Source: an uncultured Prevotellaceae bacterium
GTDB lineage: Bacteria > Bacteroidota > Bacteroidia > Bacteroidales > Bacteroidaceae
Assembly: GCA_900316285.1 (NCBI GenBank)
Contig: ONCG01000008.1
Coordinates: 62,001-126,000 of the forward strand
DNA: 64,000 bases
Reading direction: 5' to 3'
Shown here: in pieces, positions 35,601 to 42,409 of the stretch
How the letters are laid out: every line of letters begins with the position of its first letter
Position numbering within the stretch: the first letter of the stretch is position 1
The notes under the pieces: model-generated
Databases searched by the model: none
What the model was told of the DNA's origin: nothing
Seen by the model: the letters and a program-made list of their open reading frames with translations, nothing else
Program-made: the position numbers and the translations under genes

Positions 35601-37023
35601 CGAGGCGGTCGGTGATTTCATCGACCTCGCGGTAGGTGTATTGGCGGTCCTTGTAGACCACGGCCGTCTTGTCGGGATACAGACTCGCCTGCTGGCGGAA
35701 CAGGCTCACCACGGTCTGTGTGTCGTCGTAGGGGTCGGCGGTTTCGTTGAACGAGTCGAGCAACTTCACCTGCTCGGGCGAAACGGTGGTGATGTCGCGC
35801 AGCGGACGCTCCAGGTCGGTGAGCTGCATGATGACCGTGTCGAGACTCTCGGCAAACAACCTGATGAACGCCTCGGAGTAGAGGTTCGACATGTATTCGG
35901 CACAAAGCTCATAGCCGTCGTTGGTTAGGAACAGCTGGAAGGTGGCGGGGCTGTAGGTAGCGTGGCTGAACAGGCACTCGTAGGTGGCCTTCTCGCCGCC
36001 GACGATGATGTCCTTCAGTGTGGTGCCCTGATAGCCGAACGACAGATTCAGGCGGAGGCCCAACTCGTTCACGGCATCGCTGAGCGAGAACAGGTTGTGC
36101 TCGCGCGTGCCGTCGCTCATCATGCGGCCTTGCTCCAGCAGGTCGCCGACGGTGGCGTCAGCCTTCAGCTGGTAGTAGAGGGGCACCGGAGTGGCAAACA
36201 TGCCACACGTGTGGGCTACGTCCTCCCTGACGCGGCCGTGCCAGATGGTGCTGAAGAGCACCTGCTCATCGTCGCCGTAGCGCGACATCAGCAGGGCGAA
36301 CGCCGAGCACATGTAGTTGCTCACCTTGAAGCCGTGCTGCTTGCAGAACGCCGTCACGGCGGCTACATCCGCCTTCATCGGCAAGTAGAGGCGGCTGAAG
36401 TGTGTGTCTTGTCCCTCGAGGTCGGGCAGCAGGGCGGTCTCCACCTCGGTGTCGAGGATGTGGCCGGCGTACCACTGCTTGTCCTCCTGCCAACGTTCGG
36501 TCTTCCGCTCGGCGGCCTCCTGGCGTGCATAGTCGATGGCTGAGCAATCCTCCTTCGAGAGCTCGCGACCTTGGTAGGCATTCTCAATGTCGGCGAAGAG
36601 GATGGTGTAGGTCATGCTGTCGTAAATAATGTGGTGAACCTGCATCAGCAGATAACCGGTGTCGGGAGCATCATACAGCTCCAGGCGTGTAAGCGAGCTG
36701 CCGTCGAAGTGGAACGGCTTCCACATCGTCTTCTTCGCTGCCTCGATGTCGTCCACCTTGATGATGGGCACCTCCACAGGCGCCTCGGTGTCAATATACT
36801 GTTTCGGCTCACCGTCGTCGCCCATCACCACCCGGCATTGCATGTACGGATGTGCCTCCAGGGCTTTCATGATGGCGGCCTGCAGGCGTGGCAGGTCGAC
36901 GCCTTTGCCTAGTTTCAATAGGAATGGCTGGTCGTAAGTGGCCTCTTCGGGGTGCTGCATACACTCCGCATAGATAGCGAGCTGGCTCTGCGAGAGCACA
37001 GCAAGTTCAGGTAGTTTATTCAT
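29641..37023 (-). CDS. Non-ribosomal peptide synthetase, C-A-T-C-A-T-reductase
   Basis: 2,460 residues. C1 (about 10-430) has active HHIIYD (about 128); A1 (455-880) has YTSGSTGVPKG (about 585) and YRTGD; T1 (930-1010) has its serine in GLTSIMAIK (about 975); C2 (1045-1450) has HHLVIDG (about 1166); A2 (1475-1930) has YTSGSTGVPKG (about 1620); T2 (1965-2035) has LGGTSL (about 2001). The terminal NAD(P)-binding reductase (2080-2450) has TGATGYLG and YVHSK. All key residues are present. The opening C domain suggests an acyl or carrier-bound starter; the reductase should release an aldehyde or alcohol. Product class: N-acyl dipeptide aldehyde or derived cyclic imine/pyrazinone. Substrates cannot be assigned. 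A weak promoter (TAACTTTA, minus strand, 37080-37087) lies upstream. Confidence 0.96.
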   Translation of the reverse strand: MNKLPELAVLSQSQLAIYAECMQHPEEATYDQPFLLKLGKGVDLPRLQAAIMKALEAHPYMQCRVVMGDDGEPKQYIDTEAPVEVPIIKVDDIEAAKKTMWKPFHFDGSSLTRLELYDAPDTGYLLMQVHHIIYDSMTYTILFADIENAYQGRELSKEDCSAIDYARQEAAERKTERWQEDKQWYAGHILDTEVETALLPDLEGQDTHFSRLYLPMKADVAAVTAFCKQHGFKVSNYMCSAFALLMSRYGDDEQVLFSTIWHGRVREDVAHTCGMFATPVPLYYQLKADATVGDLLEQGRMMSDGTREHNLFSLSDAVNELGLRLNLSFGYQGTTLKDIIVGGEKATYECLFSHATYSPATFQLFLTNDGYELCAEYMSNLYSEAFIRLFAESLDTVIMQLTDLERPLRDITTVSPEQVKLLDSFNETADPYDDTQTVVSLFRQQASLYPDKTAVVYKDRQYTYREVDEITDRLAAYLAGKGLGREDVVAILIPRCEWMALASLGVLKAGCGYQPLDPTYPEERLNFMTKDAGVKMLIADEELRPLVSEYAGDVLLTRDIASLPSAEGVELQGPATDSLFNMLYTSGSTGVPKGCQLEHRNVVAFCHMNARAQHITAESRIGAYASYGFDASVMEVFCPLTHGATVYVIPEELRLDLVALNDYIEQNHITHIFMTTQVAYQFATNFENQSLQRLMTGGEKLPSLVPPKSFIVCNGYGPSETICYVTQFEVTEQRKNVPIGVAQRNLKCYVVDKSGHRLPPGASGELWVAGPQVTRGYLNRPEKTAEVFVENPFEGDAAANASFGSSYHRAYRTGDVVRYLPDGNIEFVGRKDGQVKIRGFRIELKEVEAVIRQYAGIKDVTVQAFDDPGGGKFIAAYIVSDEQVDISQLNNFIMEEKPPYMVPAVTMQIDRIPLNQNQKVDKKALPKPKKESAAESDSGPSAPLNVLEQELKSMVAAIVSHEDFGLTTPLGYAGLTSIMAIKLAIQVNKRFGVELNSKTLAKTGTLQSIENEILNKMLSGEGKEAAAETEKTADKEKADGPVSAPLSYAQMGVYVDCLKQPASTLYNLPALLTFAKDTDADRLAQSLMTLVKLHPEFTIHFGSEGTDVVQISDPKQEVVIARNTMSAEQLQTYKREFVQPFNLKQGPLYRFEIITTEDHVCLLVDIHHLVIDGGSMNLFLHQLCDLMDGREVEAEDLSYADFVAEEKKAEGSSQHQAARDFFYSQLGECEGVTEVASDLTNPLSMGNTREVVAPLDFEKVQAFCREHNVTAAHLTLAATFYALSRFTNQERICICTISNGRSNLRISNTVGMFVNTLAMSSEIREQRVLDFIELTSRNFDETLEHENYPFAQIAADYDLSAEIMFAYQVGVLEDYVCGGTKVEMESLELDIPKFRIAFYIRDHEGQPSVCVEYDNGRYSAELMRSLAQSVSNAVNAFIAKPDADLLKVSLLNAEQTQLLDSFNQTDVPYDNTQTITSLFRRQVALTPDNECVVYHDHRYTYREVDQISERIAAYIAAQQLGTEDVVSVLIPRCEWMVIASLGVLKAGCAYQPLDPSYPSERLNFMMKDANAKLLIADEQLRHLVDEYEGTVLLTKEIDGLPEPTKPVEADITPDNLFIMLYTSGSTGVPKGCQLEHRNIVAFCHWYQRCFELNDACHVAAYASYGFDACMMDIYPAVTCGACVYIIGEDIRLNLPDLNIYFEENQITHSFITTQVGYQFATNTDNHSLRFFAVGGEKLSSLNPPTNYKMYNGYGPTECTIFTTHYWVKDQELDIPIGKPLDNLRLYIVDKLGNRLPQGACGELWVSGPQVSRGYLNRPEKTAEVYIQNPFDADAEHQRCYRTGDIVRYLPDGNIQFVGRRDGQVKIRGFRIELKEVEAVIRQFPGIKDATVQAFDYENGGKFIAAYIVSDEQVDVKQLNDFIGRQKPSYMIPAATMQIPSIPLNQNQKVNRKALPAPVIQTDYSDYVAPANDLERLFCDIFAGILTMEKVGATSNFFELGGTSLMVTRVIIEADKHHHHVAYGDIFSHPTPRKLAEFLTGAPGEAEKPADNSEADYDYKPIDVLLMRNTLENFKKGERQTIGNVLLTGATGYLGIHVLKELIDRADVPNIWCLVRAGSAEKAERRLKQLLFYYFGQNFNELFGTRLHIVLGDVTQNFSEFLGGITNGQTPAEQKIDTVFNCAAIVKHYSKGTEIEDVNIGGAVNCVKFCVMTGARLVHISTYSTGGLAVNGVPADDVHLTEHKLYFGQCLDNQYVHSKFISERVVLEAIALHGLNAKIVRVGNLAPRSTDGEFQINFQTNSAMGRIRVFKMLGCYPYEMSDVPMEFSPINEVAQSIILLSETPRECCVFHSYNNHSVFFGDVLAELRHIGGAPKQVENDEFVKAMQLAKDDPEKAKRLSSLLAYQDMAHGQITREIEPENDYTTQVLYRLGFHWSTTSWDYVDQFLVAIDGMGYFDDLTS

Positions 37024-37216
37024 AGAAATCTAAGTTAGTATAATTCAAGTTAAACTTTCAGCGTGGTTGTTTCTGCATGTAAAGTTACAAAGAAATACCA
37101 TAAACGAAAAGGCCTTGCGCTACGAACCTTATTTTAATTAACGAATTTTAGCACTTCTCCACATTTTCTTATTATTATTTAGCAATGCTAGCATTGCACA
37201 CTCCCACATTTTTTAA

Positions 37217-37224
37217 TACTTTTG
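37217..37224 (+). promoter_or_regulatory. -7 element of the sensor/PP2C gene
   Basis: TACTTTTG, 47 bases before ATG 37272; rules out the in-frame ATG at 37185. Confidence 0.65.
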
Positions 37225-37271
37225 CAAGCAAAATCGGTTGCTCCTACCGCAATCATGAACCACTGCGATTG

Positions 37272-39506
37272 ATGAGAGAAAAACTGGAAAACGTCCTACA
37301 ATACCTGAGGAAACATGTCGGGAGTAGTCTAGGTATCATCATCAGTGCCGCCATCCTGGTGGAGCTGACAGGCATCATACAATACTACTACACCCGAAAC
37401 ATCCTGCGCAACGAACTCGAAAAGCATGCCGTCGCCGAGCTGTCGTCGAAGGCTGACATGATTGCCAGCACGCTGATGACCGCCGAGATCACACTCAACG
37501 AGCACATGTGGGACATCCGGAGCCATCTCTCGCAACCCGACTCCATGTTCAACGTCACACGCCGACTCATCGAGACCAACCCCATCGTCGTCGGCGGCTG
37601 CATCGGGTTCTCACCTTATTATTATCCGTCGAAGGGCCGCCTCTTCGAGCCTTATGCCACCGAGGAGAACGACAAGATTGTGGTTAGCCAGCTTGCCTCC
37701 TCCACCCACGACTACACGCAGCACCCGGCATTCATCACCGCTGCCACCGAGCGGCGTCAGCTATGGAGCGACCCCTATGTGTACGGCACCGACTCCATGC
37801 GCCTCACCACCTTCAGCTGCCCCATCATCGATGCGAACGACAGCGTCGCCGGCGTATGCGGCCTCGACATCGATCTCACCTGGCTCAGCGACACCATCAA
37901 CGACATGCGCTACTATCCCTCGTCGTTCGGCATGCTGCTCGACAAGGATGGCGAGCTCGTCGTCGGACCGCCGGAAGAGCACGCAAGCAAGAGAGTCGTC
38001 GACCACATCATCAGCCTCATCAACGACAGCACCGTCGAACGCCGCCTCAGCAAGAATGGTGAAAGCACCATCATAGACTTCAAGGCTCCGCACAGCGGCA
38101 ACAAGGCATGCGTCTACTACATGCCCATCAGCAAAGACCCACATTGGCAAGTAGCGCTGGTGAACTACGACAAGGAGGTCTACGAACCCCTCTATCGCAA
38201 CCGCCTCCGCAACATGCTACTCATGGTCTCAGCCCTGCTCGTACTGTTCTACATCGTACGGCGCTTCGCAGGCAACGAGCGACGCCTCCATGAGGTGGGC
38301 ATCAAGCAGACACGCATCGACAGCGAGCTCCACATCGCCAGCGCCATCCAGCAGACCATGCTGCCGAAGACGTTCCCACCCTTCCCCGAACGCAACGACA
38401 TCGACATCTACGGCTCGCTGGTACCCGCGAAGGAAGTGGGTGGCGACCTCTTCGATTTCTACATTCGCGACGAGAAACTGTTCTTCTGCATCGGCGACGT
38501 CTCGGGAAAGGGTGTGCCGTCGGCCATCGTGATGGCGGTCATGCAGAAACTGTTCCGCATCACCTCCGCCCACACCAGCAACCCGGCCAACATCGTGCAG
38601 GCCATCAACCAAGAGCTGTGCAACAACAACGAGCGAAACATGTTCATGACGTTCTTCATCGGAATCCTCGACCTGCCGTCTGGACGACTGCGCTTCTGCA
38701 ACGCCGGCCACGAAACACCGTTGATTCTCTCCGAAGACGCCGGATGTGTCACCGTCAGCGAGCTGCCCGTGAAGTCGAACCTGCCCATTGGCGTGTTCGC
38801 CGACTTCTCATTCGAGAAAGAGGAGTGCCAGCTGCCCGTGAACAGCACGTTCTTCCTCTATACCGACGGACTCACCGAGGCTCTCAACGCACAGCGCGAG
38901 CAGTTCCGCCTGAACCGCATCAAAGAGGTGCTCAGCCATTGCACCCCCGACGAGGCAAAGAACACCGAGTGCCTCATCAACGTGATGAGCGACGCCGTGA
39001 ACAAGTTTACCGGCAACACCGAGCAGAGCGACGACCTGACGATGCTCGCCATCCGCTATCAGCGCCTCACGGAAAACGATGTGCTCTGCGACCGCTTCGT
39101 CCTCCAGAACGACTTGCGGCAGATCCGACCGCTCAACGACTTCATCAAGGAGTTCCTCGAGCGCTTCGGCGTTGAGAAGAGCCTCGCCCGCCGCCTGCAG
39201 CTCGCCGTTGAGGAGGTAGTGACGAACGTCGTCAGCTACGCCTACTCTCCCGGCACCACCGGCGACATCGGCGTCGAGGCCTTCGCCAACGAGCGCCGCC
39301 TGAAGTTCATCATCAGCGACGAGGGCGTAGCCTTCGACCCAACCACCGTGGCGAATGCCGATACCTCCCTCGCCATCGAGGACCGACCCATCGGCGGACT
39401 CGGCATCCTCCTCACCCGTGGTCTCGTCGACTCCGTCAACTACGAGCGCCTGAACGGCCGCAACGTCCTCACGCTCCGCAAAAATATCCACGCCGACCAA
39501 CCGTAG
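37272..39506 (+). CDS. Membrane sensor with PP2C (SpoIIE/RsbU) phosphatase and HATPase (RsbW-like) domains
   Basis: 744 residues: membrane helix at about 17-40, periplasmic Cache-type sensor (45-310, with GGCIGFSPYYYP and VCGLDIDLTWLS), second helix (about 312-332), SpoIIE phosphatase (about 350-590: AKEVGGDLFDFY, FCIGDVSGKGVPSA, FLYTDGLTEA, SDDLTMLAI) and a C-terminal HATPase domain (about 610-740: QLAVEEVVTNVVSYAY, DEGVAFDP, GGLGILLTRGLVD). It thus joins in one chain a phosphatase that activates a STAS anti-anti-sigma factor and a kinase that inactivates it. The STAS gene follows after a repeat, a complete partner-switching set apart from the sigma factor. Divergent from the NRPS gene. Confidence 0.93.
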   Translation: MREKLENVLQYLRKHVGSSLGIIISAAILVELTGIIQYYYTRNILRNELEKHAVAELSSKADMIASTLMTAEITLNEHMWDIRSHLSQPDSMFNVTRRLIETNPIVVGGCIGFSPYYYPSKGRLFEPYATEENDKIVVSQLASSTHDYTQHPAFITAATERRQLWSDPYVYGTDSMRLTTFSCPIIDANDSVAGVCGLDIDLTWLSDTINDMRYYPSSFGMLLDKDGELVVGPPEEHASKRVVDHIISLINDSTVERRLSKNGESTIIDFKAPHSGNKACVYYMPISKDPHWQVALVNYDKEVYEPLYRNRLRNMLLMVSALLVLFYIVRRFAGNERRLHEVGIKQTRIDSELHIASAIQQTMLPKTFPPFPERNDIDIYGSLVPAKEVGGDLFDFYIRDEKLFFCIGDVSGKGVPSAIVMAVMQKLFRITSAHTSNPANIVQAINQELCNNNERNMFMTFFIGILDLPSGRLRFCNAGHETPLILSEDAGCVTVSELPVKSNLPIGVFADFSFEKEECQLPVNSTFFLYTDGLTEALNAQREQFRLNRIKEVLSHCTPDEAKNTECLINVMSDAVNKFTGNTEQSDDLTMLAIRYQRLTENDVLCDRFVLQNDLRQIRPLNDFIKEFLERFGVEKSLARRLQLAVEEVVTNVVSYAYSPGTTGDIGVEAFANERRLKFIISDEGVAFDPTTVANADTSLAIEDRPIGGLGILLTRGLVDSVNYERLNGRNVLTLRKNIHADQP

Positions 39507-39560
39507 GGGCAGACCGCACCAACCGTAGGGGCAGACCCCTGTGTCTGCCCGAACAACGGA
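39503..39560. repeat. GTAGGGGCAG repeat copies between phosphatase and STAS genes
   Basis: Two direct copies of CCAACCGTAGGGGCAGACC (about 39500 and 39518), the second with GTGTCTGCCCG. Same family as 29423, 48880, 52872 and 60953. It splits what is otherwise a tight two-gene unit. Confidence 0.8.
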
Positions 39561-39657
39561 CAACGAAAAAATGCCCCCTCCCCTCGCAACAACCAGCCCC
39601 GCAAACCGGCAAGGCAAATCATAATTATAAATTTTAAATTATCAATTATACATTAAA

Positions 39658-39960
39658 ATGAAGACAACTATTCAAGAAATCGAGAACAAAATCGTAGCAA
39701 CGCTTGTTGGAGAACTCGACACCACAGCAGCCATCGAAGTGGAAGAAGCCCTGAAGCCGCTCCTCGACACCCACGGCCGCGACATCGTCATCGACTGCAC
39801 CGACCTCGAATACATCGCTTCGAGCGGTCTGCGCATCCTGCTAAGCATCCTCAAGCAGGCAAAGAGCCACGACTGCAACCTCGTACTGAAAAATGTGAAC
39901 GACGACATCAAGGACGTGTTCCGCATGACCGGGTTCATCAACATCTTCCAGTTCGAGTAA
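39658..39960 (+). CDS. STAS-domain anti-sigma factor antagonist
   Basis: 100 residues, one STAS domain. The phosphorylation site is in LEYIASSGLRILLS, Ser55 aligning with the regulatory serine; the aspartate that often precedes it is alanine here. When dephosphorylated it would bind the HATPase partner. No ECF or SigB-like gene is adjacent, so the output may be non-transcriptional or the sigma factor may lie elsewhere. Confidence 0.92.
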   Translation: MKTTIQEIENKIVATLVGELDTTAAIEVEEALKPLLDTHGRDIVIDCTDLEYIASSGLRILLSILKQAKSHDCNLVLKNVNDDIKDVFRMTGFINIFQFE

Positions 39961-40018
39961 GCACTGCCGTCAGCGCGTTCCTATCTCATTCCATCACTTT
40001 TCACCCCACCCCACGCCT

Positions 40019-41359
40019 ATGAAGAGCCTCATCATAGCAACTATGCTCATGCTGTCGGTGAACGTCGGTGCACAACCGTCCATCGACACGCTATCCGTTG
40101 CTGCGCCTGCCGATACGGCACAGACCAACAAGGAGAACAAACTCGTCATCGACCTGGACTTCCTCACGCGCGGTGAGCTGCGCAAAGGCGGACTGTCCAA
40201 CGAAGAAGGCGCCGACGATCAGGCCACCTTCGTCATTGCCCGAACATTGCTCGGCATCGGCTACCAGCGGCCCGGCCTCATAGCCCATGCCACCGCACAG
40301 CACAGCGGTGTGTGGGGCAGCAACGAGACCAACAGCTTCAACATCTACGAGGCATGGGTCGACCTCAACACGAAGAACGGGTTCTTTGCAAAGGTCGGAC
40401 GACAGTCGCTGTCCTACGACGACCAGCGCATCTTCGGCAGCGACGACTGGGCGATGACCGCTATGTCGCACGACGCCCTGAAGCTGGGCTACGAAGGCCA
40501 CGGACATAAGCTGCACGTCATCGGTGCCTTCAACCAGAACATTGCCAACATCGATGGCGGCACCTACTTCACCGGCGGTCTGCAACCCTACAAGGCGATG
40601 GAAACCGTGTGGTATCACTACGACGTGAAGAAAATCCCACTCGGCATCTCCCTGTTGTTCACCAACATTGGCATGCAAAGCGATAAAGAACACAAGGACA
40701 CCTGCACCTTCCAGCAGCAGCTCTTCGGTACCTACATCGACTACCACACGAAGAAGCTCACCGCCGAGGCAGCCTTCTACTATCAGACCGGCAAGGAAGA
40801 ACACGGCATCCCCATCAATGCCTGGATGGCGAGCGGAAAGGTCACCTACAAGCACAACGACGACCTCACCCTCTATGGCGGCTACGACTACCTCAGTGGT
40901 GATAAGAACTTCGCCGTACCCGCCAAGGGACAGATGGGCATGCCACAGCATAAGAAGGTGAAAGGTTTCAGCTCCATCTACGGCTCCCACCATAAGTTCT
41001 ACGGGGCCATGGACTTCTTCTACCTCAGCAACTACTACGGAGGCTTCACCCCTGGTCTGCAGAACATCTATCTCGGCACGAAGTATTCGCCCGTGAAGAA
41101 GCTCTCCATCGACCTCTCCTACCATTATCTGCTCACCGCCACACAGCTGAATAACGATGTCAACAAATCACTCGGCCACGAAGTGGAGGCCGCCGTCACC
41201 TACAAGCTCATGAAAGACGCCTCCCTCAGCGCCGGCTATTCGTTCATGCGTGGCACCGACACCATGGTCGCCCTGAAGCGCACCAACAACAACCGCCAGC
41301 TGCAGTGGGCATGGATCATGCTCTCCGTCTCCCCAAAACTCCTCTCCACCATCTGGTAA
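40019..41359 (+). CDS. Alginate-export (AlgE-like) outer-membrane porin family protein
   Basis: 446 residues. Signal peptide ends at NVGAQ. The mature protein has alternating amphipathic strands as in an 18-strand beta-barrel. Family features: FLTRGELRKGG at the start, the FFAKVGRQSLSYDDQRIFGSDDW segment read as strand and turn (shown here in part), and GHKLHVIGAFNQN. Related proteins export alginate or serve as general porins; substrate unknown here. It is 58 bases after the STAS gene, so possibly the same transcript. A repeat island begins eight bases after its stop. Confidence 0.85.
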   Translation: MKSLIIATMLMLSVNVGAQPSIDTLSVAAPADTAQTNKENKLVIDLDFLTRGELRKGGLSNEEGADDQATFVIARTLLGIGYQRPGLIAHATAQHSGVWGSNETNSFNIYEAWVDLNTKNGFFAKVGRQSLSYDDQRIFGSDDWAMTAMSHDALKLGYEGHGHKLHVIGAFNQNIANIDGGTYFTGGLQPYKAMETVWYHYDVKKIPLGISLLFTNIGMQSDKEHKDTCTFQQQLFGTYIDYHTKKLTAEAAFYYQTGKEEHGIPINAWMASGKVTYKHNDDLTLYGGYDYLSGDKNFAVPAKGQMGMPQHKKVKGFSSIYGSHHKFYGAMDFFYLSNYYGGFTPGLQNIYLGTKYSPVKKLSIDLSYHYLLTATQLNNDVNKSLGHEVEAAVTYKLMKDASLSAGYSFMRGTDTMVALKRTNNNRQLQWAWIMLSVSPKLLSTIW

Positions 41360-41366
41360 GGCCAAG

Positions 41367-41484
41367 GCAGCGGAGCTGCGGTTCAAATGCCCTTCGGGCG
41401 TTCAAGGCAGCGGAGCTGCGTTCAAAGCGCTGCGCGCGTTCAAGAGGTGTAAAGCGCCTTTGGCGCGTGTAAAGCCCTGCGGGC
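41367..41484. repeat. Ladder of six mini-hairpins after the porin gene
   Basis: Stems: GCAGC/GCTGC (41367-41379), GCCC/GGGC (41389-41399), GCAGC/GCTGC (41407-41419), GCGC/GCGC (41427-41437), GCGCC/GGCGC (41454-41466), GCCC/GGGC (41474-41484), with three-base loops and constant linkers gttcaa or gtgtaaa. Stem sequences differ but each is paired. The partner ladder is at 51807-51893. Confidence 0.88.
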
Positions 41485-41511
41485 GTGTAAGAAGCTCCAC
41501 TCCACTTTTCT

Positions 41512-41700
41512 AAAGCATTGCTTTCAGCCTCTTAGAGCATTGACTTTAGACGCTCAAAGCATTGACTTTAGAACCCAAGAGCATTGACTTTAGAACCCAA
41601 GAGCATTGACTTTGGAGTCCCAAAGCATAGCTCCTGAGGTTACAGAGCATAGCTCCTGAGGCTACAGAGCATTACTCTCTATGGTGCGGAGCATAGCAAA
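41512..41700. repeat. Second array with exact 22-bp period (9 units)
   Basis: The core AAAGCATTG (later GAGCATAG) recurs with GC at 41515, 41537, 41559, 41581, 41603, 41625, 41647, 41669 and 41691, always 22 apart. As in the thyA array, a GTAGGGACGCG palindrome follows (41737). Confidence 0.92.
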
Positions 41701-41736
41701 TGTTTTTTAATCCAATTCGGTCATTAAACGATTGAA

Positions 41737-41812
41737 ATGTAGGGACGCGACGTGTCGCGTTTTGGATGGGGAAAAGCTAAATCCAGTTACGCGGCACGCC
41801 GCGTCCCTACAT
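41737..41812. repeat. GTAGGGACGCG palindromic element, copy 2
   Basis: Arms 41737-41761 and 41788-41812 are imperfect reverse complements; the left arm has GCGACGTGTCGC, the right GCGGCACGCCGC, each internally paired. Shares the centre GGGGAAAAGCTAAA with copy 1. Confidence 0.88.
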
Positions 41813-41854
41813 CAGCAAACATTTTTCTAATAACCAAAGCGTTTTCTGCAAAAA

Positions 41855-42205
41855 CTGACCTCCCAACCTCCCGTGTTGCCTTCAAACGCTTTCCTACAAA
41901 GGGTTTCGGGGCGGGAGGTGTTGCGCTGACACTTCCCGTCAACCTCCCGTGCCGCCCCAGCTCTGGTCATACTAAATTGGTCATTAGGAACAGGATTACA
42001 AATAGTAGGGACGGGCTTCATTGCCCGTCAGCAAGCAGAAGACTACCATTGGAAACAACTCATAGCTGATCCGAGTTCGTTTCGTCTAAACACGAAAAGG
42101 CATGGGAGGTCACACGGGAGGTTACACGGGAAGTCTGACGGGAGGTTAACATTCGTCAAAACCAATGATACTCAATGTTTTACGAAGTGTCACGGGAGGT
42201 GTTTC
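41855..42205. repeat. Cluster of CTCCCGT / ACGGGAGG motifs
   Basis: Motifs in one orientation (CCTCCCGTG at about 41867 and 41943) and the other (GCGGGAGGTG at 41911; CATGGGAGGTC, CACGGGAGGTT, ACGGGAGGTT, CACGGGAGGTG from 42101 to 42200) can pair over about 300 bases. The stretch is not coding. GTAGGGACGGGCTTCATTGC at about 42005 is a degenerate piece of the family at 41737. Confidence 0.7.
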
Positions 42206-42295
42206 GCAAAAATAATCAGTCAACCTATAGCAGGGTTAAGAGGGAAGAACTATAAAAGAGGACAGACAGAACAGACGAACGGAAGGAAAAAAGAA

Positions 42296-42365
42296 ATCAA
42301 GGAAGGACGCAGGCACGCCTGCGCCCCTCCCGTCATCATATCATTGTTTTGAGAGTTGAATGATA
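42296..42365. repeat. 70-bp dispersed repeat, copy 1
   Basis: Matches 47768-47837 at 66 of 70 positions. Contains the hairpin GCAGGCacGCCTGC and ends GAGAGTTGAATGATA. It lies just past the 3' end of the minus-strand leucine-rich gene. Confidence 0.9.
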
Positions 42366-42409
42366 TCGCTACTTCGTTGTCCAAAAATAAAGGTCACTTA
42401 ATCACGATT

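Noticed and set aside
30370-35928. Long plus-strand frames of 659 and 815 codons
   Set aside because: They lie opposite the NRPS; its GC-rich third codon positions leave the opposite strand open. No domain is recognisable.
41512-41700. CRISPR array or coding heptad repeat
   Set aside because: Same reasons as at 5354; 22 is not a multiple of three, so no repeated peptide is kept in a frame.
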